Notes under the pieces: generated by a model | Databases searched by the model: none | The model's input: the letters and a program-made list of their open reading frames with translations, nothing else | What the model was told of the DNA's origin: nothing | Translations under genes and position numbers: made by a program | NCBI GenBank assembly: GCA_022414725.1 | Contig: CM039462.1 | Span: forward strand, 44,425,990-44,489,989 | Direction of reading: 5' to 3' | From: Microglena sp. YARC | Lineage: Eukaryota; Chlorophyta; Chlorophyceae; Chlamydomonadales; Chlamydomonadaceae | Length of the DNA: 64,000 nucleotides | In this document: piece after piece, positions 50,525-60,335 of the stretch | Layout of the letters: every line of letters begins with the position of its first letter | Numbering within the stretch: position 1 is the first letter of the stretch

Positions 50525-50911
50525 CTGTACACAGGGGGTTGGTGTTAAGTTTAGCGTTAGTGGTTTTATTTCTCTTATTTTCTTTTGCAGGCTTGCTCCG
50601 ATACCCCACATCAAGGGGGACAGGAGGGCAGCTACTGGGAGGGGTGGCGGCTTCACTGTTTGGCGTTGCTTTCACCAAAAGCCACTGGGAAATAAAGTAG
50701 CTTTAGAGGTTTAGGGCTTAACGTCGATCAAAATTAGCCCTAATTGTAACAGCTAATTAGTGCAAACTTAGCCAAAACGACCAAGAAAAAGTGCCACGTG
50801 TGTATGAGAGTGTTGCTATGCCCTCCTACTGACCTTTTGTGGCAATTGTGTATGAAATCTGACTCGTCATTAGTCCATGCATAAAAGTAGCTCATGGTGT
50901 AATTGTTTTAT

Positions 50912-51420
50912 TTAGGAAAACAGGAACATTGGCAAAATAGATATGCCGAATGAATCTGATGTTTGGGACGCCGGTTTTGGCCACCATGCCTTGCCCTCTT
51001 GGGGCACAGAAACCTTGCTGCGCTGCTTTGCAATGCGTGGGCTACTCCTCAGTTCCACCTTTCTCCACCCCCTCCAAATCTCCTCATTTAGAGTCATCAA
51101 ACACCGTGCAGCAGCTCATTCAGTGCTGAAGCCGACTTCTTCTTGTTTCTTCAGCCAGTGACCCTTGCAGTAAGATTTTTTAGGTCGGGTCAGAATGCAA
51201 TTTAAGATGCCTGGGGGGTCGAAGGGCTGAATACCTGACTGCATTTCGTGCAAGCGACGACGCACTGCTCCTTGATCCCATCCATGTCCATCCCATCTTC
51301 ACAAGCTTGCATCTCAGGTCGAAAGAGCTTCTTCCAACTTCCCTTGACGCTATTCAGTCGTCCGAAAAGCTGGCTACGCGGCAGCGTCGTGCTCATGAAT
51401 ACCTGTTTTCCACCTCTCAT
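50912..51420 (-). pseudogene. coding-like fragments nested in a kinase intron
   Basis: Minus-strand frames with non-repetitive composition. 51420-51240 reads STTLPRSQLFGRLNSVKGSW and ACEDGMDMDGIKEQC..ACTKC; after a frame change about 51235-51118 gives NCILTRPKKSYCKGHWLKKQ and a stop. 51100-50912 reads GWRKVELRSSPRIAKQR and a stop. CTKC...CKGHW could be a BED-like zinc finger of a transposon protein, but this is a guess. Not part of the kinase family, so probably an inserted element. Confidence 0.35.
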
Positions 51421-51800
51421 GTACCAATACTTGGGTGGATTGGAAACGGTTGCCTTTCACGAATGAGAATTACTGAGCGACGCAATGCGAAAATTACCTA
51501 ACGAGAATATCTCAGACTTCGAGTAACTGGTAGAGGACAGATATCTGTACTGCCTGCCCTCTTGTCGTACTGTTCCTGCGGGACCTGCTACTCGTACCCC
51601 TCACCCCTCTGTTACCGTCGCGTTTCGTTTCCTAAAAGCCCACGCCGACTTGGCGTTTATCTTTCTTTCTTTCCAGCCACGACGACGTGCCACGACGACG
51701 TCTATTTTCTTTTCTCTTCACCTCTAGTTAGTGCTAAAAATCCGAGATTATTTTTAACACTAATTAGCGCTAAGGAGCTATGACCCCCCCTCCAACCCTA
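51420..51800. other. kinase intron, possible upstream part of nested element
   Basis: No domain recognised. AACACTAATTAGCGCTAAGG (about 51757) weakly mirrors AGCTAATTAGTGC (about 50750), so the two could be ends of one insertion. Unproven. Confidence 0.3.
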
Positions 51801-51966
51801 GAAAATAAGTATGCAATCAATGCACAAACAAGGATGGAAGGACAGAAGGAAGGCTGTGAGGCACAAGTGTGGTGGTTTGTCAACTAGCTCAAGCATGGAA
51901 ACGATGTTGTACTGCTGAAGGGGTGGGGTGGGGTGGCACGAATAAACGAAACAGTGGGGGGCGTAC

Positions 51967-52137
51967 CTTGGATCTAGGAGGTCTCCGTCGCTGGACTCGA
52001 CACTGGCACGTAGTTGATTCCAATGCGCAAGGTCGGCAGCAGCTCCCAAGTCGATCAGCTTTGGATCTTGCCGACACCTGTCTTTCCCTGGGACTCAACA
52101 ATGCAGTTCTGGGGTTTGACGTCTCTGTGCACAATGC
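51967..52137 (-). pseudogene. STT7: kinase gene exon: HRD catalytic loop and DLG (frameshifts)
   Basis: Acceptor CATGCAG, then GIVHRDVKPQNCIVESQGK, frame change, DPKLIDLGAAADL, one extra G, then GINYVP sense, and SSDGDLLDPR with a GTACGCC donor. The catalytic Asp of HRD and the metal-binding Asp of DLG are both present. STN7: GIVHRDIKPQNIIF...KIIDLGAAADLRVGINY. About three indels in 170 bp. Confidence 0.87.
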
Positions 52138-52141
52138 CTGC

Positions 52142-52507
52142 ATGTAAGAGAGGGGGGGGGGGGGGCGAGGGGGGAAAGGTGTGTATGTAGGGGGAGGGGG
52201 GGGGGACGGGGGGGCAGCTCATTGCACAGGCGCATACCTGTCAGAATTCACCAGCAACAGCAGCAGCGGCAACAGAACGATATGAACTCAAATTAAGCAC
52301 CGGCTGAGCCAGAAGTGCGTGGACGTAGGCTCCCTGTGGTGTGTGGGGGGGGTGGGGGGTGTTTGGTACCGTTGCCTATTCGAGTTTGCATTATGCCGTG
52401 TGTTGCTGCTGCTGCTGGTTAATTCTGACGGTATGCGCCTGTGCAGTGAGATGTCCCCCCTCCCGCACACACAGACGAGCCCCCCCCCCCCCCCCCCCCC
52501 CCCCCCC
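52142..52507. other. poly-G/poly-C and CAG/CTG tracts
   Basis: Poly-G (52149-52215), a short inverted pair around CAGCAGCAGC (52255-52275) and GCTGCTGCTGCTGG (52405-52420), and a 27-base poly-C (52481-52507). The pair makes this stretch a second, weaker foldback next to the palindrome that follows. Confidence 0.7.
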
Positions 52508-53140
52508 TCAACTTGTACATGCAGGCATTGTGCACAGAGACATCTAACCCCAGAACTGCATGTGAGCCAGGGCTGTGCGGACGTGGGCTGGCAATAGAGG
52601 ACCTTGAGCAGGCCACAGTCCTGCAAGCTTGTACCACCATCATTGGTTACATCCAGCAGCTTCAGAACCCTGCTCAACCACTCTACATTATAGAGAACGC
52701 TGCCATGCAGCATGACTTTCGATCTCCAGCCATTGCAACCGAGGACTTCAATGCAATCAACATGAGCATTGGACTACCAATCTGTGTGGATGCTGCCACC
52801 TTCAACTCAGGAGCCTCAGCCTGAGTTGAAGGTGGCAGCATCCACACAGCTTGGTTGTCCAATGGTCATGTTGACTGCATTGAAGTCCTCGGTTGCAATG
52901 GCTGGAGTTTTTTCCCCCCCGAAAGTTATGCTGCATGGCAGCGTTCTCTTATAATGCAGAGTGGTTTGAGCAGGGTGCTGAAGCTGCCTGCCGATGTACC
53001 CAATGATGATGTGGTACAAGCTTCTGCAGGACCACTGCTCAAGGTCCTCTAAGGCCTCTATTGCCAGCCCACGTCCGCACAGCCCTGGCTCACAATGCAG
53101 TTCTGGGGTTGGATGTCTCTGTGCACAATGCCTGCATGTA
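52508..53140. repeat. 630-bp palindrome carrying the kinase HRD exon copy on both arms
   Basis: Arm 52508-52812 (+) matches arm 52823-53140 (-) along about 305 bp. The centre is AACTCAGGAGCCTCAGCCTG, so the loop is about 10 bases. Each arm begins with the acceptor and exon start GCAGGCATTGTGCACAGAGA (GIVHRD). The minus arm then reads IQPQNCIV, a stop, and further on an open frame with TPAIATEDFNAVNMTIGQP. Arms differ by small indels near 52620/53035 and 52700/52915. Confidence 0.92.
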
Positions 53141-53250
53141 CAAGAGAGAGGGTGAGGGGGGGTGAGGGGGGCTCGTCTGTGTGAGCGTGTGTGCGGGAGG
53201 GGGGAGGCATCTCAATCTGGCAGGCGCATATTACCCGTCAGAATTAACCA

Positions 53251-53283
<33 letters not shown>

Positions 53284-53430
53284 CAATCAAACTCGAATAA
53301 GCAACGGTTACCCCCCCCCCCCCCCACACACACACACACCACAAGCCTACGTCCACGCACCCCTGACTCACAATACAGGTTTAGGGTTAGATGTCTGTGT
53401 GCACAATGCCGGCATGCACACAAGCAACTT
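53060..53430 (-). pseudogene. further degenerate HRD-exon copies
   Basis: 53075-53145 (end of the palindrome arm) and 53365-53425 each encode, antisense, HAGIVH.DI and CIVSQGC. (CAG)n at 53252-53275 and poly-C at 53310 separate them. Confidence 0.75.
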
Positions 53431-53689
53431 CGTCAGAAAAACAACAATTCAAGCAACAACACCAAGACGGCAGCGGCAATAACGAAAAAAATGATGACAT
53501 AACGGACAAAACGACAAAGGACAACACGTACCTCCAGAAATACGCCCGTACTTCCCCCAGTTCACCCCACCACCGTAATACCACCAAACCAACTCAAATA
53601 AGCAACCATCTTTCCCCCCCCCCCCCCGACTGACTCCCCCCTTCCTTATTACACCCACCCTCAATGCCCGAGCCACCACCCACAGTCTG

Positions 53690-53914
53690 TTCTGTAATGG
53701 CAGCAATCCAGGGCTTTCAATGAGCTGCTTGACAGCGCCAACTTCACACAGTCACCAACCTACGGCGGGGGCCCTTGGGCAGGTTGAGCTCCCTACCCAA
53801 CAGGATGGTCTCTCATGTTGTACCGGGAAGTCTCTCTTCTCCATCACATCGTCAGCGTGTTGTCACCCTCAAACTTCCACACCAGCCAGATGTCGGAGTC
53901 AAGGGGCGAGGTGC
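53690..53914 (-). pseudogene. STT7: kinase gene exon: WLVWKFEGD to QLIES (frameshifts)
   Basis: Acceptor CCAGTGCAG. SDIWLVWKFEGDNTLT, then with frame breaks VMEKRDFP, YNMRD, LLGRELNLPKG and VKLALKQLIES sense. STN7: YWLIWRYEGEATLADLMQS.EFPYN.E.LILG...LPKG...I..IMRQIL. The 3' boundary is uncertain. Confidence 0.82.
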
Positions 53915-53929
53915 CTGCACTGGTGGGGT

Positions 53930-54570
53930 TGCAATATTAATTGTTTGGGTTCCAAGATAATTGTTATAAAATGTATTATTTATTTATATTATTTTATATT
54001 GATTATTATATTATTATTATTTTATTTTATTTATATTATTTCTTTCTTTATTTATTATTTTATTTGGTGGGGCTGGGTGGGGTTATAAGTTGTATTTTTG
54101 TTTTGCATGTTTATACTTTAATCTATTTATTTTTGTTTAGTTGGGGGTTACAAAGGAGGGGCACATACACATGAAAGGTGGTGTTCACACAAACACAAAG
54201 ACACATCATTGGTAGATTAAAACTGATTAAGTGGATTTCAACCTCAGCCATACCAGCCAGTATGCGTTTGAGTCAAGGGGCGAGTGCAGCACGGGGTTAC
54301 ACATTTATATTTTTTTGTTCCAAGATAAGTAGTATTTATTTATTTACCTCGGGTAGTTAGGCTGGGTGGGGTTACAAGTTTTTTTTTTTGTTTTGCATTT
54401 CGGTATGTTTTATTTGTTTACTGTGTTGGTGCTGTTACAAAGGGCACAAGCACATCAAGGTGATGTTCAGACAAACACAAACACACACCCTTGGTAAGAT
54501 TAAAAACAAAGGGATTTCAATACCCCGGCAAACCAGACCTTTGCCAGTTATGACTTGAGTCAAGGGACAC
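53930..54570. repeat. tandem copies of a kinase exon start in AT-rich intron
   Basis: The acceptor side of exon 53914 (CTTGACTC.GACATCTGGC antisense) recurs near 54245-54300 and 54525-54570, separated by TTATTTATTTA-rich DNA with GGCTGGGTGGGGTTA...AAGTT. Period near 300 bp. Confidence 0.75.
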
Positions 54571-54572
54571 GC

Positions 54573-55300
54573 CTAGTGCTTTAGGAACGCGGTTTTTGTG
54601 ACATGTGGTGAGTGATGATGGGGTGCCATACAGTCTAGCACCCACTTGGCCCCGTACGCCATCATGCACATCGTCAAAAGCAGTCCACCAACGCTAGTTA
54701 CAGTGCTTCTGGCCCCCTCCATTCGCATCATTGCGCGCTCGATAATTACTACAACCATCTTTCGTCTTGCCATACTCTTTCGCCTATTTCATGACACAAA
54801 CCTAGTTCATATATGAACCAATATGAGATGTACCGAGTAAATTAATATGTTACACATTCAATGACATATAGCAATAATTTAATACACAGGGGCTATGTTT
54901 ACCCCTAAATGAGATATGACACATTAATATGTTACACACATGACATAGTAGCATATTTAATACAGGTAAGTAACATAAATGAGAAATATGCCATATTTAA
55001 TATGTTACACCAAATCTAATGACAAATAGCCATATTAATACGGTTAGTAACATAAGCCATATTTAATATGCTAGATAAATGAGATATATCATACATAACA
55101 CGGTATGTAACAAAAATGCAAAGATGACATTTTCGACATGGCCTCTGGAATACACACCTGGACCGGCGCCATCACGCTGGTCGCTCTGTAAAAGCAGCCA
55201 CCCAGCTCATGCACAGTGCTCAGCCCCGTCCACCCTCATCATGCGCCTCGTTCATCCAAACCTCCGCCTCTCCAAAACTCTTTTAGCCTTCTTCACACAA
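54573..55300 (-). pseudogene. STT7: kinase alpha-C region, two degenerate copies
   Basis: 55300-55140: KKAK in one frame, then FGEAEVWMNE in another, then MMRVDGAEHCA and a GTGTGT donor-like site near 55160. 54780-54573: a second copy reading ERAMMRMEGARS and GGLLL. STN7: LKKATEYGAVEIWMNERVRRACAN. Each copy has frame breaks. The AT-rich GATATGACA / ACACATTAATATG repeat at 54800-55100 lies between. Confidence 0.7.
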
Positions 55301-55850
55301 TCACCTCCGTGTTGTTTTTATCCTTCAGAGTCGCACGGAACACCGAGCCAAAGCCTCCCGAGGCCAGCTTGCGTCCCAATCCGTCTCCGAATATCATCCT
55401 GTTCGGGGGTGGAGGTCATGCGGTCTCTGGTGGGGAGTCATGGGGTGTGGAGGGTGGGGGTCATGGGGTGATCGCAGTGGTGGTGGTAGTGGTGCATCTA
55501 GAGAGATTGTACAATCACCTCCGGTGTTGTTTTTTTATCCTTCAGGGTCGCACTGAACACCGAGCCAAAGCCTCCGAGGCCAGCTTGCGTCCCCAAACTC
55601 GAATATCATCCTGGGGGGTGGAGGTCATGCGGGGGCTGGGAGTCATGGGGTGTGGAGGTGGGGGGTCATGGCAGGAGCCAGTGGGATCGCGCGGGAGTGG
55701 TGGTGGTAGTGGTGGCATCTAGAGAGATTGTACAATCACCTCCGTGTTGTTTTTTTATCCTTCAGTGGTCGCACCCCGGCAACACCGAGCCAAAGCCTCC
55801 CGAGGCCAGCTTGCGTCCCAATCGAATATCATCCTGGGGGGTGGATGGTC
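55300..55850 (-). pseudogene. STT7: kinase glycine-rich loop exon, three tandem copies
   Basis: Copies at about 55850-55735, 55625-55505 and 55420-55300. Each has an acceptor CCCCCCAG or GAACAG followed by GATGATATTCG, and encodes LGRKLASGGFGSVF (the ATP-binding G-x-G-x-x-G equivalent, here SGGFGSV). STN7: DDIVLGKKLGEGSFGVVY. The 5'-most copy joins in phase (DDIRLGRKLASGGFGSV) but breaks at SVLPG; the middle copy lacks a G in the loop; the last has an insertion before LGRKL but a complete FRATLKDKNNTEVI end. None is fully intact. Confidence 0.9.
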
Positions 55851-55914
55851 ATGCGGGGGTGGGGAGGGTGGGGGGCGTCATGGGGCGATCACAGTGGTGG
55901 TGGTAGTTGTGGTA

Positions 55915-56190
55915 TTTTAGGGAGATCTTATGATCATTTTGGTGGCTTAGGTGTCGTCCTTCATCCCCACTCCCCATTTCCCCAAAATCTCCACCCAAGG
56001 CACCCTAACTCCCAATCCCCCCCCCCCCTCCACCCAAGACCCTCTTACTCCCCCCCTCCCCCCCACCCCCCCTCCCCCCCTCCCCCCAAGTCCACCACAC
56101 CCTGTCCCTATTTATCGTTCCACCCCCTCCCGGCTATGTCCCACCCACCCCCCACCTGCTCATCCGTTCCCTCCCCCACCCAGCCCCTAC
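55915..56190. other. C-rich intron filler
   Basis: CCCCTCC/CCCAA-rich DNA. A faint fourth copy of the glycine-loop exon end (ATCATTTTGGTGG ... TCGTCCTTCA) is at 55920-55960. Confidence 0.5.
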
Positions 56191-57045
56191 CCAAAATAGC
56201 CTGACTGGGAGATCATGTCCCCATATTGTGGATTATTGTAAATATTTGCGATTGATGTAGTTATCTATCTATGCCCCCCACTCCCCCATCAAACCCCCTG
56301 TCCCCACACCACCCCCAGCCCACATCCCCCTATCCCTTCCCCACTAACCCCATTCCTACCCACCCATCTGTACCCCTAAACCTACCCTGGAAATTGTCTT
56401 CATATTGTTACCATTGGGTAAATATTGCTTGTTGATGTAGTAATCTATCTATATCACCACCCCAGGTCACCCATCCCTAAACCCTCCACTCTCTTACCCA
56501 CTTCTGCAAACCCCCATCCCTACCCACCGATCTGAACCCAAAACTTACCCTGGAGACGATTTCATATTGTTGTTGGTGGAATATTACTTTTGAGGTAGGC
56601 TGGAGCCATGTAACCAAAGTAACGGCATGTCTGCCCCCCAGCCCCCCAGCCCCCTACACCCCCCACCCCCCCACCCCCCCCCACACACACACAAACACAT
56701 GCACCTCATCAATACCCCAAAACTACGCTGGCGATGTTCTCTCATATTATTGCTGGTAAATATTGCTGTTGATGTAGGCTGGAGCCATGTAACCAAATAA
56801 CCAAGTCAGACCTTGAAACCTTCAGCCCCCCCCCCCCCCCCCCCCCCCCCCACACACACACAGCACCCCAACCCTCATCAATACCTGAGACCATACCCTG
56901 GCGATGTTCTTCGTTTTTAGTTGCCTAAATATTGATGTTGATGTAGGCCGGAGCCATGTAACCAGTAGTACCAAGATCTGACATTGAACCCCCCCCAGCC
57001 GCTGCCCCCCCCCCCCCCCCCCCCCCTACAAATACCCCAACCTAC
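56190..57045. repeat. ~170-bp tandem copies of kinase exon end plus donor
   Basis: Five degenerate copies downstream of exon 57119-57046 (near 56893-56960, 56725-56790, 56548-56600, 56388-56440 and 56205-56262) share, antisense, CCTGG.GATGTTCTTC and ATTGTTG, and TTGCTGTTGATGTAG. Poly-C runs and GGAGCCATGTAACCA (family B-like) are interspersed. Confidence 0.88.
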
Positions 57046-57119
57046 CCTGGAGATGTTCTTCGCATTGTTGCGGTAGATCTTGCTGTTGATGTAGTAATCA
57101 ATGGCTCCAGGAATAGGGC
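57046..57119 (-). CDS. STT7: kinase gene exon: linker before the kinase domain
   Basis: Acceptor TTGGCAG, donor GTAGGT, 74 nt. PIPGAIDYYINSKIYRNNAK, then NISR, matching the STN7 segment after its membrane span (PGVAPGFFDMFVLAFVERL) in position. Phase 0 out, which fits the GATGATATTCG exon. The membrane-span exon between this and 60336 was not found. Confidence 0.72.
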
Positions 57120-57159
57120 CTGCCAAGTAAAGGTATGAAACGGTTCTAACACGTGTGTA

Positions 57160-57270
57160 GTGAAGGTGGTGGGTAGTCGGTGTGTAGGGTTGTAGTGTGT
57201 GGTGTGGTGGTGTGTGTGTGTGTGGTGGAGTATCCATATGTGTGTGTGTGTGTGTGTGGGGGGGGGGGGT
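57160..57270. repeat. (GT)n tract
   Basis: GTGTGGTGTGGTGGTGTGTG ... GTGTGTGTGTG then poly-G. Confidence 0.9.
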
Positions 57271-57307
57271 GGGGAGCAGCCGCTGTCATCAATCACATTC
57301 AATCAAA

Positions 57308-57572
57308 AGTACGGCGAGCAGCCAAAATCGCTGGCTGAAGCTATGTAACAAGTTCAAGTTGATAACAGATGATGTTTTTTGTTGTTGGCCCTGTTCAAGC
57401 AAACGGGCTAGTCCCCTCAACCTCACGCGCTAATAACTCAAGGCGCACATTTTTGTTCAGCTTTTGTTGTCAGCTTTTAGGCATTATTTACTTACTGACC
57501 ATGTTGTTTTAACTGCCAAAAACGGCAATCAGTCCAATTGCTGGCTAGAGCCACGTCACCAAGTTCAAGTTC
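57308..57572. repeat. family B copies flanking an inverted family C copy
   Basis: Family B at 57308-57360 and 57525-57572; inverted family C at 57380-57440 (GTTGTTGGCCC ... CCTCAACCTCACGCG). Confidence 0.75.
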
Positions 57573-57662
57573 TAGGCAGCTCTCTGAGCCAGCTACTGTT
57601 TCTATGCAACTCCTATACAATAGCAGCAAGCTCTTGACAGCGGTAGCTCTTTAATCTCCCGA

Positions 57663-57845
57663 TTCGACGAATGGCTCAATGGTAGAGCTCCTCGAACGAC
57701 AAAGGTGCTGGGTTTGAATCCCTTTGGATGCGCTTCAGTGTTCGCGGTCACTGTCAACCGCCATGGTAGCTTTGTCCAGGTAAAGTAGCAGCCCGTTCCC
57801 TACTGCCGTAAGAGGGGGCTCCCTTATTACCACGGCACAAACCTG
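57663..57845 (+). mobile_element. tRNA-derived SINE, copy 3
   Basis: A box in ATGGCTCAATGGTAGAGCTC and B box GGTTTGAATCC, then the shared body CACTGTCAACCGCCATGGTA and AGCAGCCCGTTCCCTAC, ending in CCCTTATTACCACG. Located in the 5' intron region of the kinase gene. Confidence 0.75.
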
Positions 57846-59283
57846 CGCGTTATCATAACTATTTAGATCTGGCAGGGGAGGGACAGCTGATTGTGCTTCA
57901 AGGTCGGGTCTTTTATTTTCGACTTCTATTAGCAGCTTATTGGCTGCTCCCAAAGCCAGCAGTTTTCAGCACCTTCAGTATTTCAGCAGTTCTGGACAGC
58001 TGATTGTGCCAGCTTCAAGGTGCACTGGGTTGGGTTAGGTTTAGCCGAATAGCAAGTCGGGGGCGCTGCCTAGAAGCTGCTGCTCACAGCTGCATAAAAA
58101 CGTGTTCAACGTTCACAAGCATGCGTCAGGTTTGGCATGAGAGCCAGTCAGGGGGGCTGTCTAAAAAATGCGGCAAAAAAAATGCCCATATGGGTTTCAC
58201 TCCTTTTTTTTTTTTTTTTCTGTGTGAGGTAAGTCCATCTATCCCGTGAACAAGATTGACCTGGAAGGTTGGATGGGCCACCAGCGATTGTTTGGAGACC
58301 AGGTCAAGGAGTGCTTTGTATTTATAGCCCCTTCCTGCTGTCTAATGGGTGATCATGAGGTTTGGGCAGGTCCCTTAGACGCTAGTTGGCCTACCCTGGT
58401 CCTGTAACATACATTTAGATGAAACAAACAGCAGGAAGCACAGGAAAAAGGGAACAGGAACAGACAGGATGCAAATGCATAGGCCTATGCAAAGATGCAA
58501 CCCAAGAAGTGCTTGAGTGGGACTGGACTAGCAATGGTCCTACCCACTGCAGGGTACTGGCTCATTAGGTAGGACCATCTAGTATCACATTGCCCTGATA
58601 GTCTAGTGGTGATCTTGAGGTTGGGCAGGTCTCTTTTCACTTGTTGGCTACCCTGGTATGCAGGGATCGGCATATCATTTGATGTTGACAAAAGGCGAGT
58701 ATGATATCATATGGTATAATGGTGATCTTGAGGTTGGGCAGGTCTCTTTTCACCCCCAAGGTTACCCCATTGTCCGTTTGTGCGACCGAACGAAAAATTG
58801 AAGCCTGACACGTCAGCCGACTGTCTCATAACTAACTGGCTTTGGTCAGCTCCATTTCTGTTGCCACCTTTCGTTCAGTTGCCAACACACTCCGCCAATT
58901 TCCTGCGTCGCTTGCGACGCTGCATAGGACTTGTCACTAGTTGGCTACCCCTGGTCAGTAACATATATGTGCAGAATACAGAAAACAACAAGAAGACATA
59001 TGGGAATACAAATGCATATGCACAGGCCTGTCCAGAAATGCAATCCAAGCATTGAATTTATGTTCCGCTGTGAGCAGCACCTTCTAGGCACCTCCCCTGC
59101 CTGCCTGCCTGCCCAGCCAGATTAAACGCAGTCTAGCGCACCTAGACGCTGATGTTATCATTACTATACATCTGCCGAAATCTTTGTGCGTAGCCGAGTG
59201 GATGAGTGAGTGAGCTGCTTAGAAGCTGCTGCTCGTAGCGGAAAAGAAAAGCTATGAATCCAAGACGGTGCTTGAAACATGGG
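57846..59283. other. kinase 5' intron, short repeats only
   Basis: Poly-T at 58205. Family A copies at 58370-58412, 58620-58665 and 58925-58970. GGTGATCTTGAGGTTGGGCA is repeated at 58609 and 58720. 58668-58722 is a fragment of the ATCATATGAT element. 59217-59262 (CTTAGAAGCTGCTGCTCGTA) resembles 58060-58095, 10930 and 61620. No exon. Confidence 0.55.
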
Positions 59284-59487
59284 CAATGCTTTTTTTTTTC
59301 TCCTAATCATAGCAGCTGCTAGGCAGCTCCCTTTCCCCGTCCATGGGGCCAACCTGATCTTGCTAGTGTGTGACTGAAAGCTAGCATGACGGGCATTCCT
59401 AAGTAGCTGTCAGCTTTGGGCTTGTCCCAGTGGCCAGCTATTGTACCAGGCTGGAAGCTGCCATGCGTAGCCAAAAAAGAAACAGTG
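59284..59487 (+). mobile_element. ~200-bp MITE, copy 3
   Basis: Interior AGCTGCTAGGCAGCTCCC, AGCTTTGGGCTTGTCCCAGT and a right end TAGCCAAAAAAGAAACAGTG match 21256-21451. The left terminus is eroded into poly-T. Confidence 0.75.
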
Positions 59488-59489
59488 TG

Positions 59490-60335
59490 AGTGAGACTAG
59501 ACTGGTAACGGTCAGCGGTCCTACCCTCTACAGGGGGGGGCCGGAGATACCTGCGCTCAAGTAGGGGGGGGGCATTTATATCACAGGGCATGTAGGCCCT
59601 CAAGGATATCACATACACACATGCATGGGCAGCTAGACTGTAATATGACCCCTGGAATTTAAAATACATACTTGGGCATGCATCCGACAAGTTTCAAGTT
59701 GACAACATACATGGGTGGCAGCAGGGTGCTGGTGGCGCAGTGGGCCCGACATTATATCGCACCTGGTGGTAAGAAGAAGTAAGAAAATATAGAGGCCAAA
59801 AGCAAATAGCCCCTCCAGGTGAATCCCCCATCCTCGCCTCGCAACACTAGGTCCAAGGTACTGCGGAGAGGGTTGAACGGGCACATGTAGGTTTAGGCGA
59901 GATCGACTAAGCTACTTTTTATCGAGGGGGCTCGTTCCCTTCCGCCCATCGCTGCCGCAAGATTCAACATAAGAGCAATGTTGCCTCGCTTGGGGGAGGA
60001 TAGTTGATATATGGGGTTCCAAGCAAGGAGATTCGAGGAGACACAGTGAGGGAACTGGGGGGGAGGGACTCCCATGCGCTCGACTGCCATGTGCAGACAT
60101 CTCTGTCCATTATTATTAGCATGCCTGCTATTTCTGATTGCGATTAACTACGTGAAGAGAGGGCGAAAATAACACGAAAAGGGCTGACAGAGGGAACTGA
60201 CTTCTGCTGTCGATCGAACCATGCAATGAACTACCATGCGCTTTCCAACAATCTCATCCGAGCAGCTTCAAATGCTCTTGCAATAATCGATTTCGCCCTT
60301 GGAGCTTTGCAAGATTCGCAACTGCCCTGACTCAC
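59490..60335. other. kinase first intron, no exon confirmed
   Basis: A minus-strand frame at 59884-59633 contains a hydrophobic stretch (GLFAFGLYIFLLLLTT) that could be the missing membrane span, but no splice sites in the needed phase (2 in, 1 out) were confirmed. Confidence 0.3.

Noticed and set aside
51118..51240. Dynein or ribosomal exon
   Set aside because: A momentary resemblance of a YCKGHW stretch to known motifs did not extend; kept only as an unrecognised fragment.
57663..57735. Functional tRNA gene
   Set aside because: A/B boxes are present but cloverleaf pairing could not be completed and the same body follows unrelated tRNA-like heads elsewhere, so a SINE is the better call.
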